45,896 nt of DNA from Actinomycetota bacterium (GTDB taxonomy: Bacteria > Actinomycetota > Acidimicrobiia > Acidimicrobiales > Ilumatobacteraceae): positions 1-45,896 of the forward strand of contig JAPOJQ010000012.1 of NCBI GenBank assembly GCA_029978335.1, given 5' to 3'. The notes below the pieces were generated by a model. The model searched no databases, had not been told where the DNA came from, and saw only the letters and a list, made by a program, of their open reading frames with translations. Of this stretch, positions 34,081-43,245 are shown piece after piece. Both the position numbers and the translations under genes were made by a program. The first letter of the stretch is position 1, and the number at the start of each line of letters is the position of its first letter.

Positions 34081-34829
34081 GCACGTCGGCGGCGCCGGGC
34101 GAGCTGTATCGCGATCGGGCGGTGGTGCTGCGCACCTACAAATTGCGCGAATCCGACCGGATCATCGTGTTCATGTCAGAGCAGCACGGCAAGGTTCGTG
34201 CAGTGGCGAAAGGCGTACGCCGCACAACCTCCAAGTTCGGGTCACGACTCGAACCGATGAGTCACGTGGAGGTGTTGTTACGCAGAGGTCGCGATCTCGA
34301 CATCGTCTCGCAGGCTGAATCGGTTGACCCGCTCACGCCGCTCTTGTCGGGTCTCGATCGAGCGGCGCAGGGCATAGCGGTCGTCGAGGCCGTTGATCAG
34401 TTGGCCCTCGAGCGTGAACCTGATCCAGTCCTCTATCGAATGCTGGTCGGTGTGCTGCGCACCATTGCTGCCGACCCGTCACCGCTCAATGTGGCGGCGT
34501 TCTTCTGGAAGGTGCTCGCTGCTGCTGGTTTGTCGCCGATGCTCGACGCCTGCGTGCGCTGCGGTGGTGATGCCGGCGATGATGCCATGGTCCTCGTCGC
34601 TTTTGACCTTGACGAGGGCGGTGCGCTGTGCCGATCGTGTCGATCGGGCATGCCGGTCTCCGAGGAGGCACTTGAGGTCCTGCGTGACATTCTCGGAGGA
34701 CGGTTGCGCCAGGCGTTGGCGTTGACAGCGTCACCGGTGACCCATGAGGTGTCGGTGTTGGCGACGCGCGCCATGGAACATCATCTTGAACGGCGGCTGC
34801 GGGCGGTGTCGGTCTTCGAACGGCATTGA
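34077..34829 (+). CDS. recO: DNA repair protein RecO
   Basis: A 250-residue RecO, which helps load RecA at gaps with RecR. The N-terminal OB-fold starts YRDRAVVLRTYKLRESDRII, and the zinc-binding Cys are Cys159, Cys162, Cys185 and Cys188 (CVRCGG, LCRSCRSG). GTG 34077 overlaps the upstream gene's TGA as GTGA. In many actinobacteria recO is paired with uppS; here the paired gene is the degenerate UppS-like one. Confidence 0.93.
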   Translation: MSTSAAPGELYRDRAVVLRTYKLRESDRIIVFMSEQHGKVRAVAKGVRRTTSKFGSRLEPMSHVEVLLRRGRDLDIVSQAESVDPLTPLLSGLDRAAQGIAVVEAVDQLALEREPDPVLYRMLVGVLRTIAADPSPLNVAAFFWKVLAAAGLSPMLDACVRCGGDAGDDAMVLVAFDLDEGGALCRSCRSGMPVSEEALEVLRDILGGRLRQALALTASPVTHEVSVLATRAMEHHLERRLRAVSVFERH

Positions 34830-34863
34830 GCCGAAGCCGTACCCGCTCCCTAGCCTGTGGTCC

Positions 34864-36174
34864 ATGGCCGCCACCGAGCTCGACCAGATTGTCAACCTGT
34901 GCAAGCGCCGTGGGTTTGTGTACCCGTCGGCAGAGATCTACGGCGGTTTCCGATCGACCTATGACTACGGTCCGCTCGGATCGCTGCTACTGCGCAATGT
35001 CAAAGAGGCGTGGGTTCGCGCAATGGTGCAGCAGCGTGACGATGTAGTCCTGATTGACGCAGCGATTCTCGGTCCGCCCCAGGTGTGGCAAGCATCGGGC
35101 CACCTCGAGAATTTCTCGGATCCACTGGTCGACTGCACCGAGTGCAAGACCCGGCATCGTCTCGACAAGCTCGAAGATCCGAATGAATGCCCGAACTGTC
35201 ACCAGCGTGGTTCGTTCACCGAAGCGCGTCAGTTCAACTTGATGTTCAAAACGCAGGCCGGACCGGTGGCCGACGCTGGGGCCGATGCGTATCTGCGACC
35301 CGAGACCGCTCAGGGCATGTTCACCAACTTCGCCAACGTGTTGCAGACCAGTCGCAAGAAGCCGCCGTTTGGCATTGCGCAGGTGGGTAAGTCGTTCCGT
35401 AACGAGATCACGCCGCAGAACTGGATCTTCCGGACTCGCGAGTTCGAGCAGATGGAACTCGAGTTCTTCGTTCCCCCGTCGGAAGGCCCATCGTGGTACG
35501 AGTACTGGTGTCAGCATCGCCTCGAGTGGTATCGCAACCTCGGAATTCCCGCCGAGATGCTGCGACTTCGTGCTCACGATGACGACGAGTTGTCGCACTA
35601 TTCGAACGGCACCTCTGACGTCGAATTTCTGTTCCCGTGGGGATGGGATGAGCTTGAAGGCATCGCTCAGCGAACCGATTACGACTTGACCCAGCATGCA
35701 ACGCATTCGGGTGAACGTCTCGACTACTTCGATCAAGCGACGAACGAGCGTTACGTGCCGTACGTGATCGAGCCAGCAGCGGGTGCCACCCGAACGATGG
35801 CAGCGTTTTTGCTTGCGGCGTACGACGAAGAGCAGGTGAACGACGAGGTGCGCACCGTGTTGCGCCTCCATCCGCGTCTCGCCCCGTACAAGGTCGCCGT
35901 GTTGCCGTTGTCGAAGAAGGACACGCTGACCCCATTGGCGCAGGAGATCAGGGCAATGGTCGGCGATCGTTACATGGTCGATTACGACGAGACGCAGGCG
36001 ATTGGTCGCCGGTATCGCCGCCAGGATGAGATCGGTACGCCGTTGTGCGTCACCGTTGACTTTGACTCACTTGAGGATCGTGCGGTCACGGTTCGCGACC
36101 GCGACACGATGGAGCAGGTTCGTGTGCCGATCGACTCGCTGATGGGCGAGTTGTCGAGCCGCCTGGGGTTCTGA
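34864..36174 (+). CDS. glyS: Glycyl-tRNA synthetase (alpha2, class IIa type)
   Basis: A 436-residue dimer-type glycyl-tRNA synthetase. It begins ELDQIVNLCKRRGFVYPSAE, has GGFRSTYDYGPLG, a zinc-like Cys set in CTECKTRHRL and ECPNC, class II motif 2 GKSFRNEITPQNWIFRTREF (FRNEI), EFEQMELEFF and motif 3 with its Arg in AAGATRTMAAF, then the C-terminal anticodon-binding domain LAPYKVAVLPLSKKD. ATG 34864 is used, 34 nt after recO; upstream in-frame codons fall inside recO. A T-box or glycine riboswitch is not seen. Confidence 0.95.
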   Translation: MAATELDQIVNLCKRRGFVYPSAEIYGGFRSTYDYGPLGSLLLRNVKEAWVRAMVQQRDDVVLIDAAILGPPQVWQASGHLENFSDPLVDCTECKTRHRLDKLEDPNECPNCHQRGSFTEARQFNLMFKTQAGPVADAGADAYLRPETAQGMFTNFANVLQTSRKKPPFGIAQVGKSFRNEITPQNWIFRTREFEQMELEFFVPPSEGPSWYEYWCQHRLEWYRNLGIPAEMLRLRAHDDDELSHYSNGTSDVEFLFPWGWDELEGIAQRTDYDLTQHATHSGERLDYFDQATNERYVPYVIEPAAGATRTMAAFLLAAYDEEQVNDEVRTVLRLHPRLAPYKVAVLPLSKKDTLTPLAQEIRAMVGDRYMVDYDETQAIGRRYRRQDEIGTPLCVTVDFDSLEDRAVTVRDRDTMEQVRVPIDSLMGELSSRLGF

Positions 36175-36181
36175 ACGAGCG

Positions 36182-36970
36182 ATGGCGACCTATCTCGATC
36201 GGATACTTGCGGCGCATCGTGCGGCGGCCATCAGTGACGAGCGGGATCGAGCAACGCTGGAACGTCTGGCCAGCGATATGGCGCCGGCACGCGGGTTCCG
36301 ATCTGCATTGGCAGCGGTCGACGGAGCGGTTGATGGCATTGGGGTCATTGCTGAGGTAAAGCGACGCTCACCATCGAAAGGCGATCTGTTCGCCGATCTT
36401 GACCCTGCCACGCTGGCAACGGACTACGCCGTCGGTGGCGCAACCTGTCTGTCGGTGCTGACGGACAGCGATCACTTTGGTGGGTCGGTGTCCGATCTTC
36501 AGATGGCGCGAACAGCGTGTGACCTCCCGGTACTCCGCAAGGATTTCACGGTGTCGGCGCTCGACGTGCTCGATGCCCGGCTGATGGGGGCTGATTGCGT
36601 GCTCTTGATTGCTGCAGCGCTCGACGACATCGAGTTGCGCGACTTCCATGCGTTAGCGGTTGATATCGGACTTGACGTGCTCGTCGAAATTCACGACGAA
36701 CGGGAACTCGATCGAGCATTAGAGGTCGGGGCGACGCTGATCGGGGTCAACCAGCGCGATCTCGTCACCTTCCAAGTCGACCACGAACGAGCGGTGCGAA
36801 TGGCAGGCGTGATCCCCGACGCTGCAGTCCCCATCGCCGAGTCGGGCGTGCGTGGCCCTGACGACGCTCGGAGCCTGGCCGAGGCCGGTTACCGAGCGGT
36901 GTTGGTGGGGGAGTCGTTGGTCACGTCAGGTGATCCCCGACGCGCAGTTGCGGCGTTGCGCAGCCGGTGA
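36182..36970 (+). CDS. trpC: Indole-3-glycerol phosphate synthase
   Basis: A 262-residue TIM-barrel enzyme closing CdRP to indole-3-glycerol phosphate in tryptophan synthesis. The catalytic EVKRRSPSKG is at about 58-67 (Lys60), LRKDFTV provides the second Lys, followed by VEIHDERELDRAL, IGVNQRDL and AESGVRGPDD. It starts 7 nt after glyS and is the first of four trp genes in pathway order trpC-F-B-A. trpE, trpG and trpD are not in this window. Confidence 0.95.
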   Translation: MATYLDRILAAHRAAAISDERDRATLERLASDMAPARGFRSALAAVDGAVDGIGVIAEVKRRSPSKGDLFADLDPATLATDYAVGGATCLSVLTDSDHFGGSVSDLQMARTACDLPVLRKDFTVSALDVLDARLMGADCVLLIAAALDDIELRDFHALAVDIGLDVLVEIHDERELDRALEVGATLIGVNQRDLVTFQVDHERAVRMAGVIPDAAVPIAESGVRGPDDARSLAEAGYRAVLVGESLVTSGDPRRAVAALRSR

Positions 36971-36989
36971 GCAGTAGCGTTCTTCGCAG

Positions 36990-37658
36990 ATGTTTGTGAA
37001 GATCTGTGGGATCACCAGCGAAGACGACGCACTGCTGGCAGTGGCCATGGGTGCCGACGCGGTTGGATTCATTTTTGCTCCGTCACCGCGCCAGGTGGCG
37101 GCCCAACGGGTCAACGACATCGTGCGTCGGTTGCCGCCAGAGGTGTTGACCGTTGGCGTATTTCGAGACGAGTTGCCACAGCGGGTACTCGACATCGCCG
37201 ACCGTGCTGGCGTCCGAGCCGTGCAACTGCATGGATCTGAAACGCCCGATCAGGTGGCGGAGATCCGTGAACGTGGTGTGGGTCACGGAATTCGCCACGT
37301 CATCAAGGCCTTCGGGGCTGACTCACCCCATCTCATTCACGCTGATCGGTACCACACCGATCTCGTGCTCGTCGATGCTCCGTCGCCGGGCAGCGGCAAG
37401 GTCTTTGATTGGCACGTGACCGCCGACGTTCCTGATGCCGTTCGTCTCATCCTCGCCGGCGGGCTCCATCCCGACAATGTGGCCGACGCCATCGAAGCCG
37501 TTGAGCCTTGGGGCGTGGATGTGTCGTCGGGGGTTGAGGAGGCTCCGGGTCGCAAGGACGCCACAAAGGTGAGAAGATTCATCGCGAACGCACGTGCAGC
37601 GTCGCCGACCCCCTACCTCGGCCCAGACGAACTGCCTTACGACTGGGAGTACGAATGA
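36990..37658 (+). CDS. trpF: Phosphoribosylanthranilate isomerase
   Basis: A 222-residue TIM-barrel isomerase converting PRA to CdRP. VKICGIT at residues 3-9 holds the catalytic Cys, the general acid Asp is in [11 protein letters not shown], and [14 protein letters not shown] plus [15 protein letters not shown] form the phosphate site. ATG 36990 lies 19 nt after trpC. Its stop overlaps the trpB start (ATGA), so translation is coupled. Confidence 0.94.
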   Translation: MFVKICGITSEDDALLAVAMGADAVGFIFAPSPRQVAAQRVNDIVRRLPPEVLTVGVFRDELPQRVLDIADRAGVRAVQLHGSETPDQVAEIRERGVGHGIRHVIKAFGADSPHLIHADRYHTDLVLVDAPSPGSGKVFDWHVTADVPDAVRLILAGGLHPDNVADAIEAVEPWGVDVSSGVEEAPGRKDATKVRRFIANARAASPTPYLGPDELPYDWEYE

Positions 37659-38845
37659 CGATCACCGACGGAACCCCCCGCTCGGCAATGGACGAACCCG
37701 ACAACACCGGCCGTTTCGGTGAGTTTGGCGGGCGGTTTGTCCCCGAGACCCTCGTACCTGCATGTCAGGAACTAGAGGCTGGCTTTCGCGAGGCGTGGAA
37801 CGATCCTTTGTGGCGCGCCGAACTCGATGGGGTGCTGCGCGACTACGCCGGCCGGCCATCGGCATTCACCGAATGTCATCGCCTTGGCGGTGAGTTGGGT
37901 CTGCGACTTCTGCTCAAGCGCGAGGACTTGAATCACACGGGTTCGCACAAGATCAACAACGTGATCGGTCAGGCCTTATTGGCGAAGCGGATGGGTAAGA
38001 CCCGTCTCGTCGCTGAAACCGGTGCTGGCCAGCACGGTGTGGCAACGGCAACGGCTGCGGCGTTGCTCGGCATGGAATGCAAGGTCTACATGGGAGCCGT
38101 CGACGTTGAGCGACAGGCGTTGAACGTGTTCCGCATGCGACTGCTCGGCGCCGAAGTGGAAGCGGTGCATTCGGGTAGCCGCACCCTCAAAGATGCGGTC
38201 AACGAGGCAATGCGTGACTGGGTCGCGACCGTCGGCGACACGCACTACTGCCTCGGTTCGGTGATGGGGCCGCATCCGTATCCGTTCATGGTGCGTCAGT
38301 TCCATCGGGTGATCGGCACGGAGGCTCGCGAGCAGGCCCGGGCCCTCTTGGATGACGATCCCGACGTGGTTGTTGCCTGCGTGGGCGGCGGCTCAAATGC
38401 AATCGGCATCTTTTCAGGCTTCGTCGACACCCGCAGTCGACTCGTCGGGGTTGAACCCGCTGGCGGGGCGGCCGTTGCTCGCGGTGTGCCCGGTGTGGTG
38501 CACGGCATGCGGAGTTACCTCATGCAGGATGAATATGGGCAGGTCGAGGAAGCGCACTCGATCTCCGCTGGTCTCGACTACCCGGGCGTTGGACCAGAAC
38601 ATTCGTATTTGTCGTCGATCGGGCGTGCCGAGTATCCGAACGTGTCCGATGCTGAGGTGATCGACGCGTTCCAGCGGTTGAGCCGCACCGAGGGCATCAT
38701 TCCGGCGCTTGAACCTGCGCACGCGATTGCGTGGGTGCTGCGCGAGGCGCACACGATGCAAGGTCAAACCGTGCTCGTGAACATGTCGGGTCGCGGCGAC
38801 AAAGACGTTGGCCAGATGATGGACGTCTTGGCGGATCGCCTGTGA
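37655..38845 (+). CDS. trpB: Tryptophan synthase beta subunit
   Basis: A 396-residue PLP enzyme condensing indole with serine. The PLP lysine is Lys99 in HTGSHKINN, and [17 protein letters not shown] (phosphate loop), EPAGG and the C-terminal [10 protein letters not shown] are present. Overlaps trpF by 4 nt at its start and trpA (GTGA) at its end, matching the need for balanced alpha2-beta2 assembly. Confidence 0.96.
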   Translation: MTITDGTPRSAMDEPDNTGRFGEFGGRFVPETLVPACQELEAGFREAWNDPLWRAELDGVLRDYAGRPSAFTECHRLGGELGLRLLLKREDLNHTGSHKINNVIGQALLAKRMGKTRLVAETGAGQHGVATATAAALLGMECKVYMGAVDVERQALNVFRMRLLGAEVEAVHSGSRTLKDAVNEAMRDWVATVGDTHYCLGSVMGPHPYPFMVRQFHRVIGTEAREQARALLDDDPDVVVACVGGGSNAIGIFSGFVDTRSRLVGVEPAGGAAVARGVPGVVHGMRSYLMQDEYGQVEEAHSISAGLDYPGVGPEHSYLSSIGRAEYPNVSDAEVIDAFQRLSRTEGIIPALEPAHAIAWVLREAHTMQGQTVLVNMSGRGDKDVGQMMDVLADRL

Positions 38846-39624
38846 ACACTGTGGTCGATCTCGCAACGACGTTGCGCGCTCGACGCGACGCCGGGCACAA
38901 ACTCTTGGTGCCGTATATCACCGGGGGATATCCCGGTTGGCAAGATGCCATTCGTGCATGCGCTGCGAACGGTGCCGATGCGGTGGAGATTGGGATTCCG
39001 TTTTCCGACCCAGTGATGGATGGTCCGGTGATCCAGCGGGCATCGCAAGCAGCCCTCGATGCTGGCGCCACGCCTCAGTCGATTCTTGAAGAAGTTCCGC
39101 GGCTTGACGTCGAGATTCCACTCGTGGTGATGACCTACTACAACGTGGTGCACCACGAGGGGTCAGTGCGCTTCGCCGAGCGACTCGCTGCTGCTGGCGT
39201 GACGGGCTGCATCCTTCCCGACTTGCCACTTGAGGAGTCGGCGGAGTGGTGCGAGGCAGCCGATGACGCCGGTGTGGCGACCATCATGCTGGCCGCCCCA
39301 ACGGCACCCGATGAGCGTCTCCCGCTGATCACCGCGCGGGCTCGAGGTTTTGTCTACTCAGTCGGCCTGCTCGGTGTGACTGGAGAACGTGACTCGTTGG
39401 CAGACACGGCCACGGCACTTGCCGGTCGGTTGAAATCGGTGACCGACACACCGGTGCTCGTCGGTGTTGGCGTCTCGAACGCCGAGCAGGCTGCAACTGC
39501 GTGCCGTGTCGCCGATGGTGTCATTCAGGGAGCGTCGATGGTCCGACGTCTCATCGAGTCGGGCCCAGATGAGGTCGGCCGTTACGTCGCTGAGGTGCGG
39601 TCCGCTATCGATGCCGTGTCGTAA
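38842..39624 (+). CDS. trpA: Tryptophan synthase alpha subunit
   Basis: A 260-residue TIM-barrel subunit that releases indole from indole-3-glycerol phosphate. The catalytic pair Glu49 and Asp60 is in [14 protein letters not shown], with [21 protein letters not shown] and the phosphate-binding [13 protein letters not shown] 38842 overlaps the trpB TGA by 4 nt; a longer frame runs antisense-like through trpB and is rejected. The next gene, fabZ, follows after 9 nt and may share the transcript. Confidence 0.95.
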   Translation: MNTVVDLATTLRARRDAGHKLLVPYITGGYPGWQDAIRACAANGADAVEIGIPFSDPVMDGPVIQRASQAALDAGATPQSILEEVPRLDVEIPLVVMTYYNVVHHEGSVRFAERLAAAGVTGCILPDLPLEESAEWCEAADDAGVATIMLAAPTAPDERLPLITARARGFVYSVGLLGVTGERDSLADTATALAGRLKSVTDTPVLVGVGVSNAEQAATACRVADGVIQGASMVRRLIESGPDEVGRYVAEVRSAIDAVS

Positions 39625-39633
39625 GGTCGCAGT

Positions 39634-40044
39634 GTGCGTCCTGATGAATTGTTGCCGCATCGCCCACCGTTTCTTTTTGTCGATGAGATCATCGACATCG
39701 TGCCAGGAGAGTCGGCGCGAGGCCGTTGGCGGTTAACCGGTGACGAATGGTTCTTCGCTGGGCACTTTCCGGGTCGTCCGACACTCCCCGGCGTGTTGAT
39801 GTGTGAAGCGATCGCGCAGGTCGGTGCGCTTGCCGTGCTTGCCGACGAGCGTTTCGCTGGTCGACTGCCGTTGTTTGGCGGCATCGACCAGGCCCGCTTT
39901 CGGCGCCAAGTCGTGCCCGGCGACGAACTGATCCTCGAGTGCACCATGGGACGACTGTCGTCTCGCGCAGGCAAGGGCTCGGGTCGAGCGCTGGTTGGTG
40001 ACACCGTCGCCACCGAGTGTGACCTGATGTTTGTGATCGCCTGA
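39634..40044 (+). CDS. fabZ: 3-Hydroxyacyl-ACP dehydratase FabZ
   Basis: A 136-residue hot-dog-fold dehydratase of fatty acid synthesis. LLPHRPPFLFVDEI at residues 6-19 and GHFPGRPTLPGVLMCEAIAQ at about 43-62 contain the catalytic His and Glu. The start is GTG 39634, 9 nt after trpA. It converges with the minus-strand fab operon (14 nt between stops), so FAS-II genes meet tail to tail here but fabZ is on a different transcript. Confidence 0.93.
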   Translation: MRPDELLPHRPPFLFVDEIIDIVPGESARGRWRLTGDEWFFAGHFPGRPTLPGVLMCEAIAQVGALAVLADERFAGRLPLFGGIDQARFRRQVVPGDELILECTMGRLSSRAGKGSGRALVGDTVATECDLMFVIA

Positions 40045-40058
40045 TTGGCGAGGTGTGC

Positions 40059-41246
40059 TTACGCACCAGGTGCGATGATCACCGAGGCATTATGCCCGCC
40101 GAACCCGAAGTTGTTCGACATGGTCGGTCCTGGCTCCCACGGTCGTGCGGATCCAATGACGACGTCAACGTCGATGTCGGGGTCGACATCGACGGTGTTG
40201 GCCGTCGGTGGGATCATGCGGTGCTCCATCGACAAGAGCACGGCAGCAGCTTCGAGGGCCCCGGCGGCACCGAGAGCGTGACCGGTCACACCCTTGGTTG
40301 AGGTGACCGGAACTGCTCGGGCACCGAAGACCTCCGCCATGGCGGCGCCTTCGGCGGCATCGTTGAGCGGCGTGGAGGTGCCGTGAGCATTGATCTGGCG
40401 AATATCGGCTGCTGAGAGGCCAGCGTCGTTGAGCGCGAGGTTCATACAGGCAATTGCGCCGGTGCCCCCCGGTGCGGGAGCGGGGATGTGATGGGCATCA
40501 GCGTTCGAGCCGGCACCAAGGATCTCACCGATGATCGTGGCGCCGCGCCGCAGTGCAGATTCCCATTCTTCGAGCACGAGCACAGCGGCTCCTTCGCCCA
40601 TGACGAAGCCGTCTCTGGCAGCGTCAAAGGGACGACTCGTGCCGGTCGATGACAGGGCGGTCATGTTGCCGAAACTGGCAAGCGACGTTGGTGTTCCGGC
40701 GTACTCGGTGCCGCCGGTCACGACGGCATCGGCGAGGTCCCATGCGATCAGTCGCGCGGCATAGCCGATGGCGTGAGTTCCTGCTGCGCACGCCGTGCAG
40801 ATCGTTTCGTTCGGGCCTTGAAAATGGTGGCGCATCGACACCGCAGCACCAGGCGCATTGGCCATCATCATCGGTACCAGGAAGGGTGATACTCGGCGCT
40901 CGCCTTTGTCGAGACGAATGGCAATCTGTTCTTCGAGCGTATGAATGCCACCAACACCGGTTCCGAAAATGGTGCCGATGCGGGCGTCCTCTGCGTCGGG
41001 ACGACCAGACTGCTCGAGTGCTTCGGCAGCAGCAGCGATTGCGTACTGCTCACTGCGGTCTGCACGTCGAGCATCTTTCGGTGAGTCGTACCACGGCGAT
41101 GGGTCCCACTCGTCGATGGTGACGTGTCGATCGGCGCCGACGATGCCTGGTCCGAGGAGCCCATTCCAGAACGCGTCGCGGCCAATGCCGCAGGGGGCAA
41201 CGACGCCGAGCCCAGTGATGGCAACTCGGCGTCCGGTGCCGCGCAT
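40059..41246 (-). CDS. fabF: Beta-ketoacyl-ACP synthase II
   Basis: A 395-residue elongating condensing enzyme. The catalytic Cys153 is in TACAAG, His288 in NAHGTSTPLND, Lys318/His323 in KGVTGHALGAAG, and the gatekeeper NNFGFGGHN is near the C-terminus. Its ATG overlaps the acpP stop by one base (TGATG), so it is coupled to ACP. It is the last gene of the fabD-H-G-acpP-fabF operon. Confidence 0.94.
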   Translation of the reverse strand: MRGTGRRVAITGLGVVAPCGIGRDAFWNGLLGPGIVGADRHVTIDEWDPSPWYDSPKDARRADRSEQYAIAAAAEALEQSGRPDAEDARIGTIFGTGVGGIHTLEEQIAIRLDKGERRVSPFLVPMMMANAPGAAVSMRHHFQGPNETICTACAAGTHAIGYAARLIAWDLADAVVTGGTEYAGTPTSLASFGNMTALSSTGTSRPFDAARDGFVMGEGAAVLVLEEWESALRRGATIIGEILGAGSNADAHHIPAPAPGGTGAIACMNLALNDAGLSAADIRQINAHGTSTPLNDAAEGAAMAEVFGARAVPVTSTKGVTGHALGAAGALEAAAVLLSMEHRMIPPTANTVDVDPDIDVDVVIGSARPWEPGPTMSNNFGFGGHNASVIIAPGA

Positions 41247-41482
41247 CAGAGCTTGGCCGTGACCAGACCGAAGGCCTGGCCGACGGTCTCGATGCCCTCG
41301 AGGTCTTCCTCGGGCACCTCGATGTCGAACTCCTCCTCGAGCGCCATCACGAGCTCGACGAGGTCGAGGCTGTCGGCGTCGAGATCGTCACCAAAACGTG
41401 CATCCGGTGTGACCTGGTCCTCCGAAACCGAGAGCACCTCGACGGCGCACTTACGGAAACGGGCGAAGAGTTCTTGGTCCAC
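41246..41482 (-). CDS. acpP: Acyl carrier protein
   Basis: A 78-residue acidic four-helix carrier protein. The phosphopantetheine Ser is in DADSLDLVEL at about residues 35-44. Strongly acidic (EEEFDIEVPEEDLEGIE), as in housekeeping ACPs. It sits between fabG (78 nt upstream) and fabF (stop-start overlap). Confidence 0.96.
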   Translation of the reverse strand: MDQELFARFRKCAVEVLSVSEDQVTPDARFGDDLDADSLDLVELVMALEEEFDIEVPEEDLEGIETVGQAFGLVTAKL

Positions 41483-41560
41483 TGGGTTCTCCTTGTCGTG
41501 TCATGCCTTGTGGCGGGACGTTTGGATTGTAGGTGCCGCGAACGGCCTGCTGGGGGAGGA

Positions 41561-42268
41561 TCAGTGCCCCATTCCAAGGCCACCGTCAACCGGGATCACT
41601 GCGCCCGTGATGTAGGCGGCATCGTCGGAGGCGAGAAAGGTCACGACTCCAGCGATTTCGTCGGGTTCTGCCATGCGGGCGAGGGGCACTGCGGCGGTGA
41701 TCTCAGCGAGGCGGTCCTCGCTGAGGGCGGCCGTCATATCGGTGGCTACCGGTCCTGGGGCCACGACGTTCACGGTGATGGAGCGAGATCCGAGTTCTCG
41801 GGCGAGCGATCGGGCCAAGCCCACGAGTCCTGCTTTTGAGGCGGCATAGTTGGCCTGGCCAGCGGCGCCAAGTAATCCGACTACCGATGAGACATAGATG
41901 ATCCGGCCGCGGCGGGCTCGGAGCATCTGTTGTGCGGCTCGTTTGGTGACCCGATATGCGGCGGTGAGGTTGGCATCGATGACCTCGCTGAATGCGGTCT
42001 CGCTCATCCGCAGTAGCAAGGTGTCGCGGGTGATCCCGGCGTTCGACACGAGGATTTCAACCGGGGCCCCGAAGTGTTCCTCGATGGCGGAGAACGCGGC
42101 GTCGACGTCCTCGCTTGACGTGACGTCGCACTTCACGCCAAAGACACCATTGGGCGGTGGCGACGAGTTGTAGGTCACGGCGACGCGGTCACCGGCTTCG
42201 GCAAATCGTCGGGCGATGGCGAGACCGATACCGCGACTTCCGCCGGTGACGAGCACGACTCTGTTCAT
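41561..42268 (-). CDS. fabG: 3-Oxoacyl-ACP reductase FabG
   Basis: A 235-residue SDR reductase of the FAS-II cycle. It has VTGGSRGIG (7-15), SNAG (75-78), catalytic Ser128, Tyr141 and Lys145 (YAASK), and the end VIPVDGGLGMGH. Starts at an ATGA overlap with fabH. The operon context separates it from the general SDR at 14735. Confidence 0.93.
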   Translation of the reverse strand: MNRVVLVTGGSRGIGLAIARRFAEAGDRVAVTYNSSPPPNGVFGVKCDVTSSEDVDAAFSAIEEHFGAPVEILVSNAGITRDTLLLRMSETAFSEVIDANLTAAYRVTKRAAQQMLRARRGRIIYVSSVVGLLGAAGQANYAASKAGLVGLARSLARELGSRSITVNVVAPGPVATDMTAALSEDRLAEITAAVPLARMAEPDEIAGVVTFLASDDAAYITGAVIPVDGGLGMGH

Positions 42269-43215
42269 GATGTTCCTCCCCAGCGCAGCACAGCGCTCGC
42301 AGCGGTCATGCCGCCCCCAAACCCAACGAGCAAGATGTGGTCGCCGTCGGCGACGCGACCGGCATTCAGCGCTTCAGCCAATGCGACCGGGATCGATGCC
42401 GACGACGTATTGCCCGTGTGGTCGATGGTGACGGCAGCGCGTTCAATCTCGACACCGAGACGGTCGCAGGCAGCTTGGATGATGCGGATGTTCGCCTGGT
42501 GCGGCACGATGAGCGCCAGGTCGTCGGCGGTAATGCCGGCATGACGCATCGACTTCTCAGCTGAGTCCATCATGATGCGAACGGCACGGCGAAAGACTTC
42601 TTTGCCTTCCATGTTGACCGTGCCACCCACCTCGGCCCAGAGCAGTTCGCTCGCAGAGCCATCGGCGTCGAGGTCCCAGCCGAGAAGTTGACCCCGGCCT
42701 TCGACCGATTCGAGGACGACCGCCCCTGATGCGTCGGCAAACAGTGGTGCGGTTGCCCGGTCGTTCCAATCGGTGATGCGAGACAAGGTGTCGGTCCCGA
42801 TGATGAGCACTCGGTTGGCTCCCATGGCGATGAGCCCGTGGGCATTGACGAGGGCGTACACAAACCCTGAGCAGGCAGCATTTACTTCGTAGGCGCCGCA
42901 TGACAGCCCGAGTTGCTCTTGAATCATCGCAGCGGTGCCCCACTGGCGGTCAGGTGTGGTGGTCGCGACGACAAGTGCATCGATGCGCTCAGGGGTGAGC
43001 CCTGCCATGTCGAGCGCTTGTTGGCCGGATGCCACCGACAACGACACGGTGCTGCCGCCAATATGTCGGGAACTGATCCCGGTTCGGGTCACGATCCACT
43101 CGTCGCTGGTGTCGAGCGTCTCGGCAAGGTCGTGGTTGGTGACGACCTTGTCCGGTAGCGCCATTCCCCACCCGGAGATCACTGCTCCGGCGGCTCCTGT
43201 TCGTGTTGCTGGCAC
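42265..43215 (-). CDS. fabH: Beta-ketoacyl-ACP synthase III
   Basis: A 316-residue initiating condensing enzyme that joins an acyl-CoA primer to malonyl-ACP. The triad is Cys115 (NAACSGF), His239 (VPHQANIRI) and Asn269 (HTGNTSS), with the family motif DEWIVTRTGISSR at about 38-50. It overlaps fabG by 4 nt (ATGA) and follows fabD by 30 nt. Confidence 0.95.
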   Translation of the reverse strand: MPATRTGAAGAVISGWGMALPDKVVTNHDLAETLDTSDEWIVTRTGISSRHIGGSTVSLSVASGQQALDMAGLTPERIDALVVATTTPDRQWGTAAMIQEQLGLSCGAYEVNAACSGFVYALVNAHGLIAMGANRVLIIGTDTLSRITDWNDRATAPLFADASGAVVLESVEGRGQLLGWDLDADGSASELLWAEVGGTVNMEGKEVFRRAVRIMMDSAEKSMRHAGITADDLALIVPHQANIRIIQAACDRLGVEIERAAVTIDHTGNTSSASIPVALAEALNAGRVADGDHILLVGFGGGMTAASAVLRWGGTS

Positions 43216-43245
43216 TCGTCCGCTCCTCTCAGGTGATGACGGCTG

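Noticed and set aside
34830-34863. T-box or glycine riboswitch upstream of glyS
   Set aside because: Only 34 nt separate recO and glyS and no conserved element is visible.
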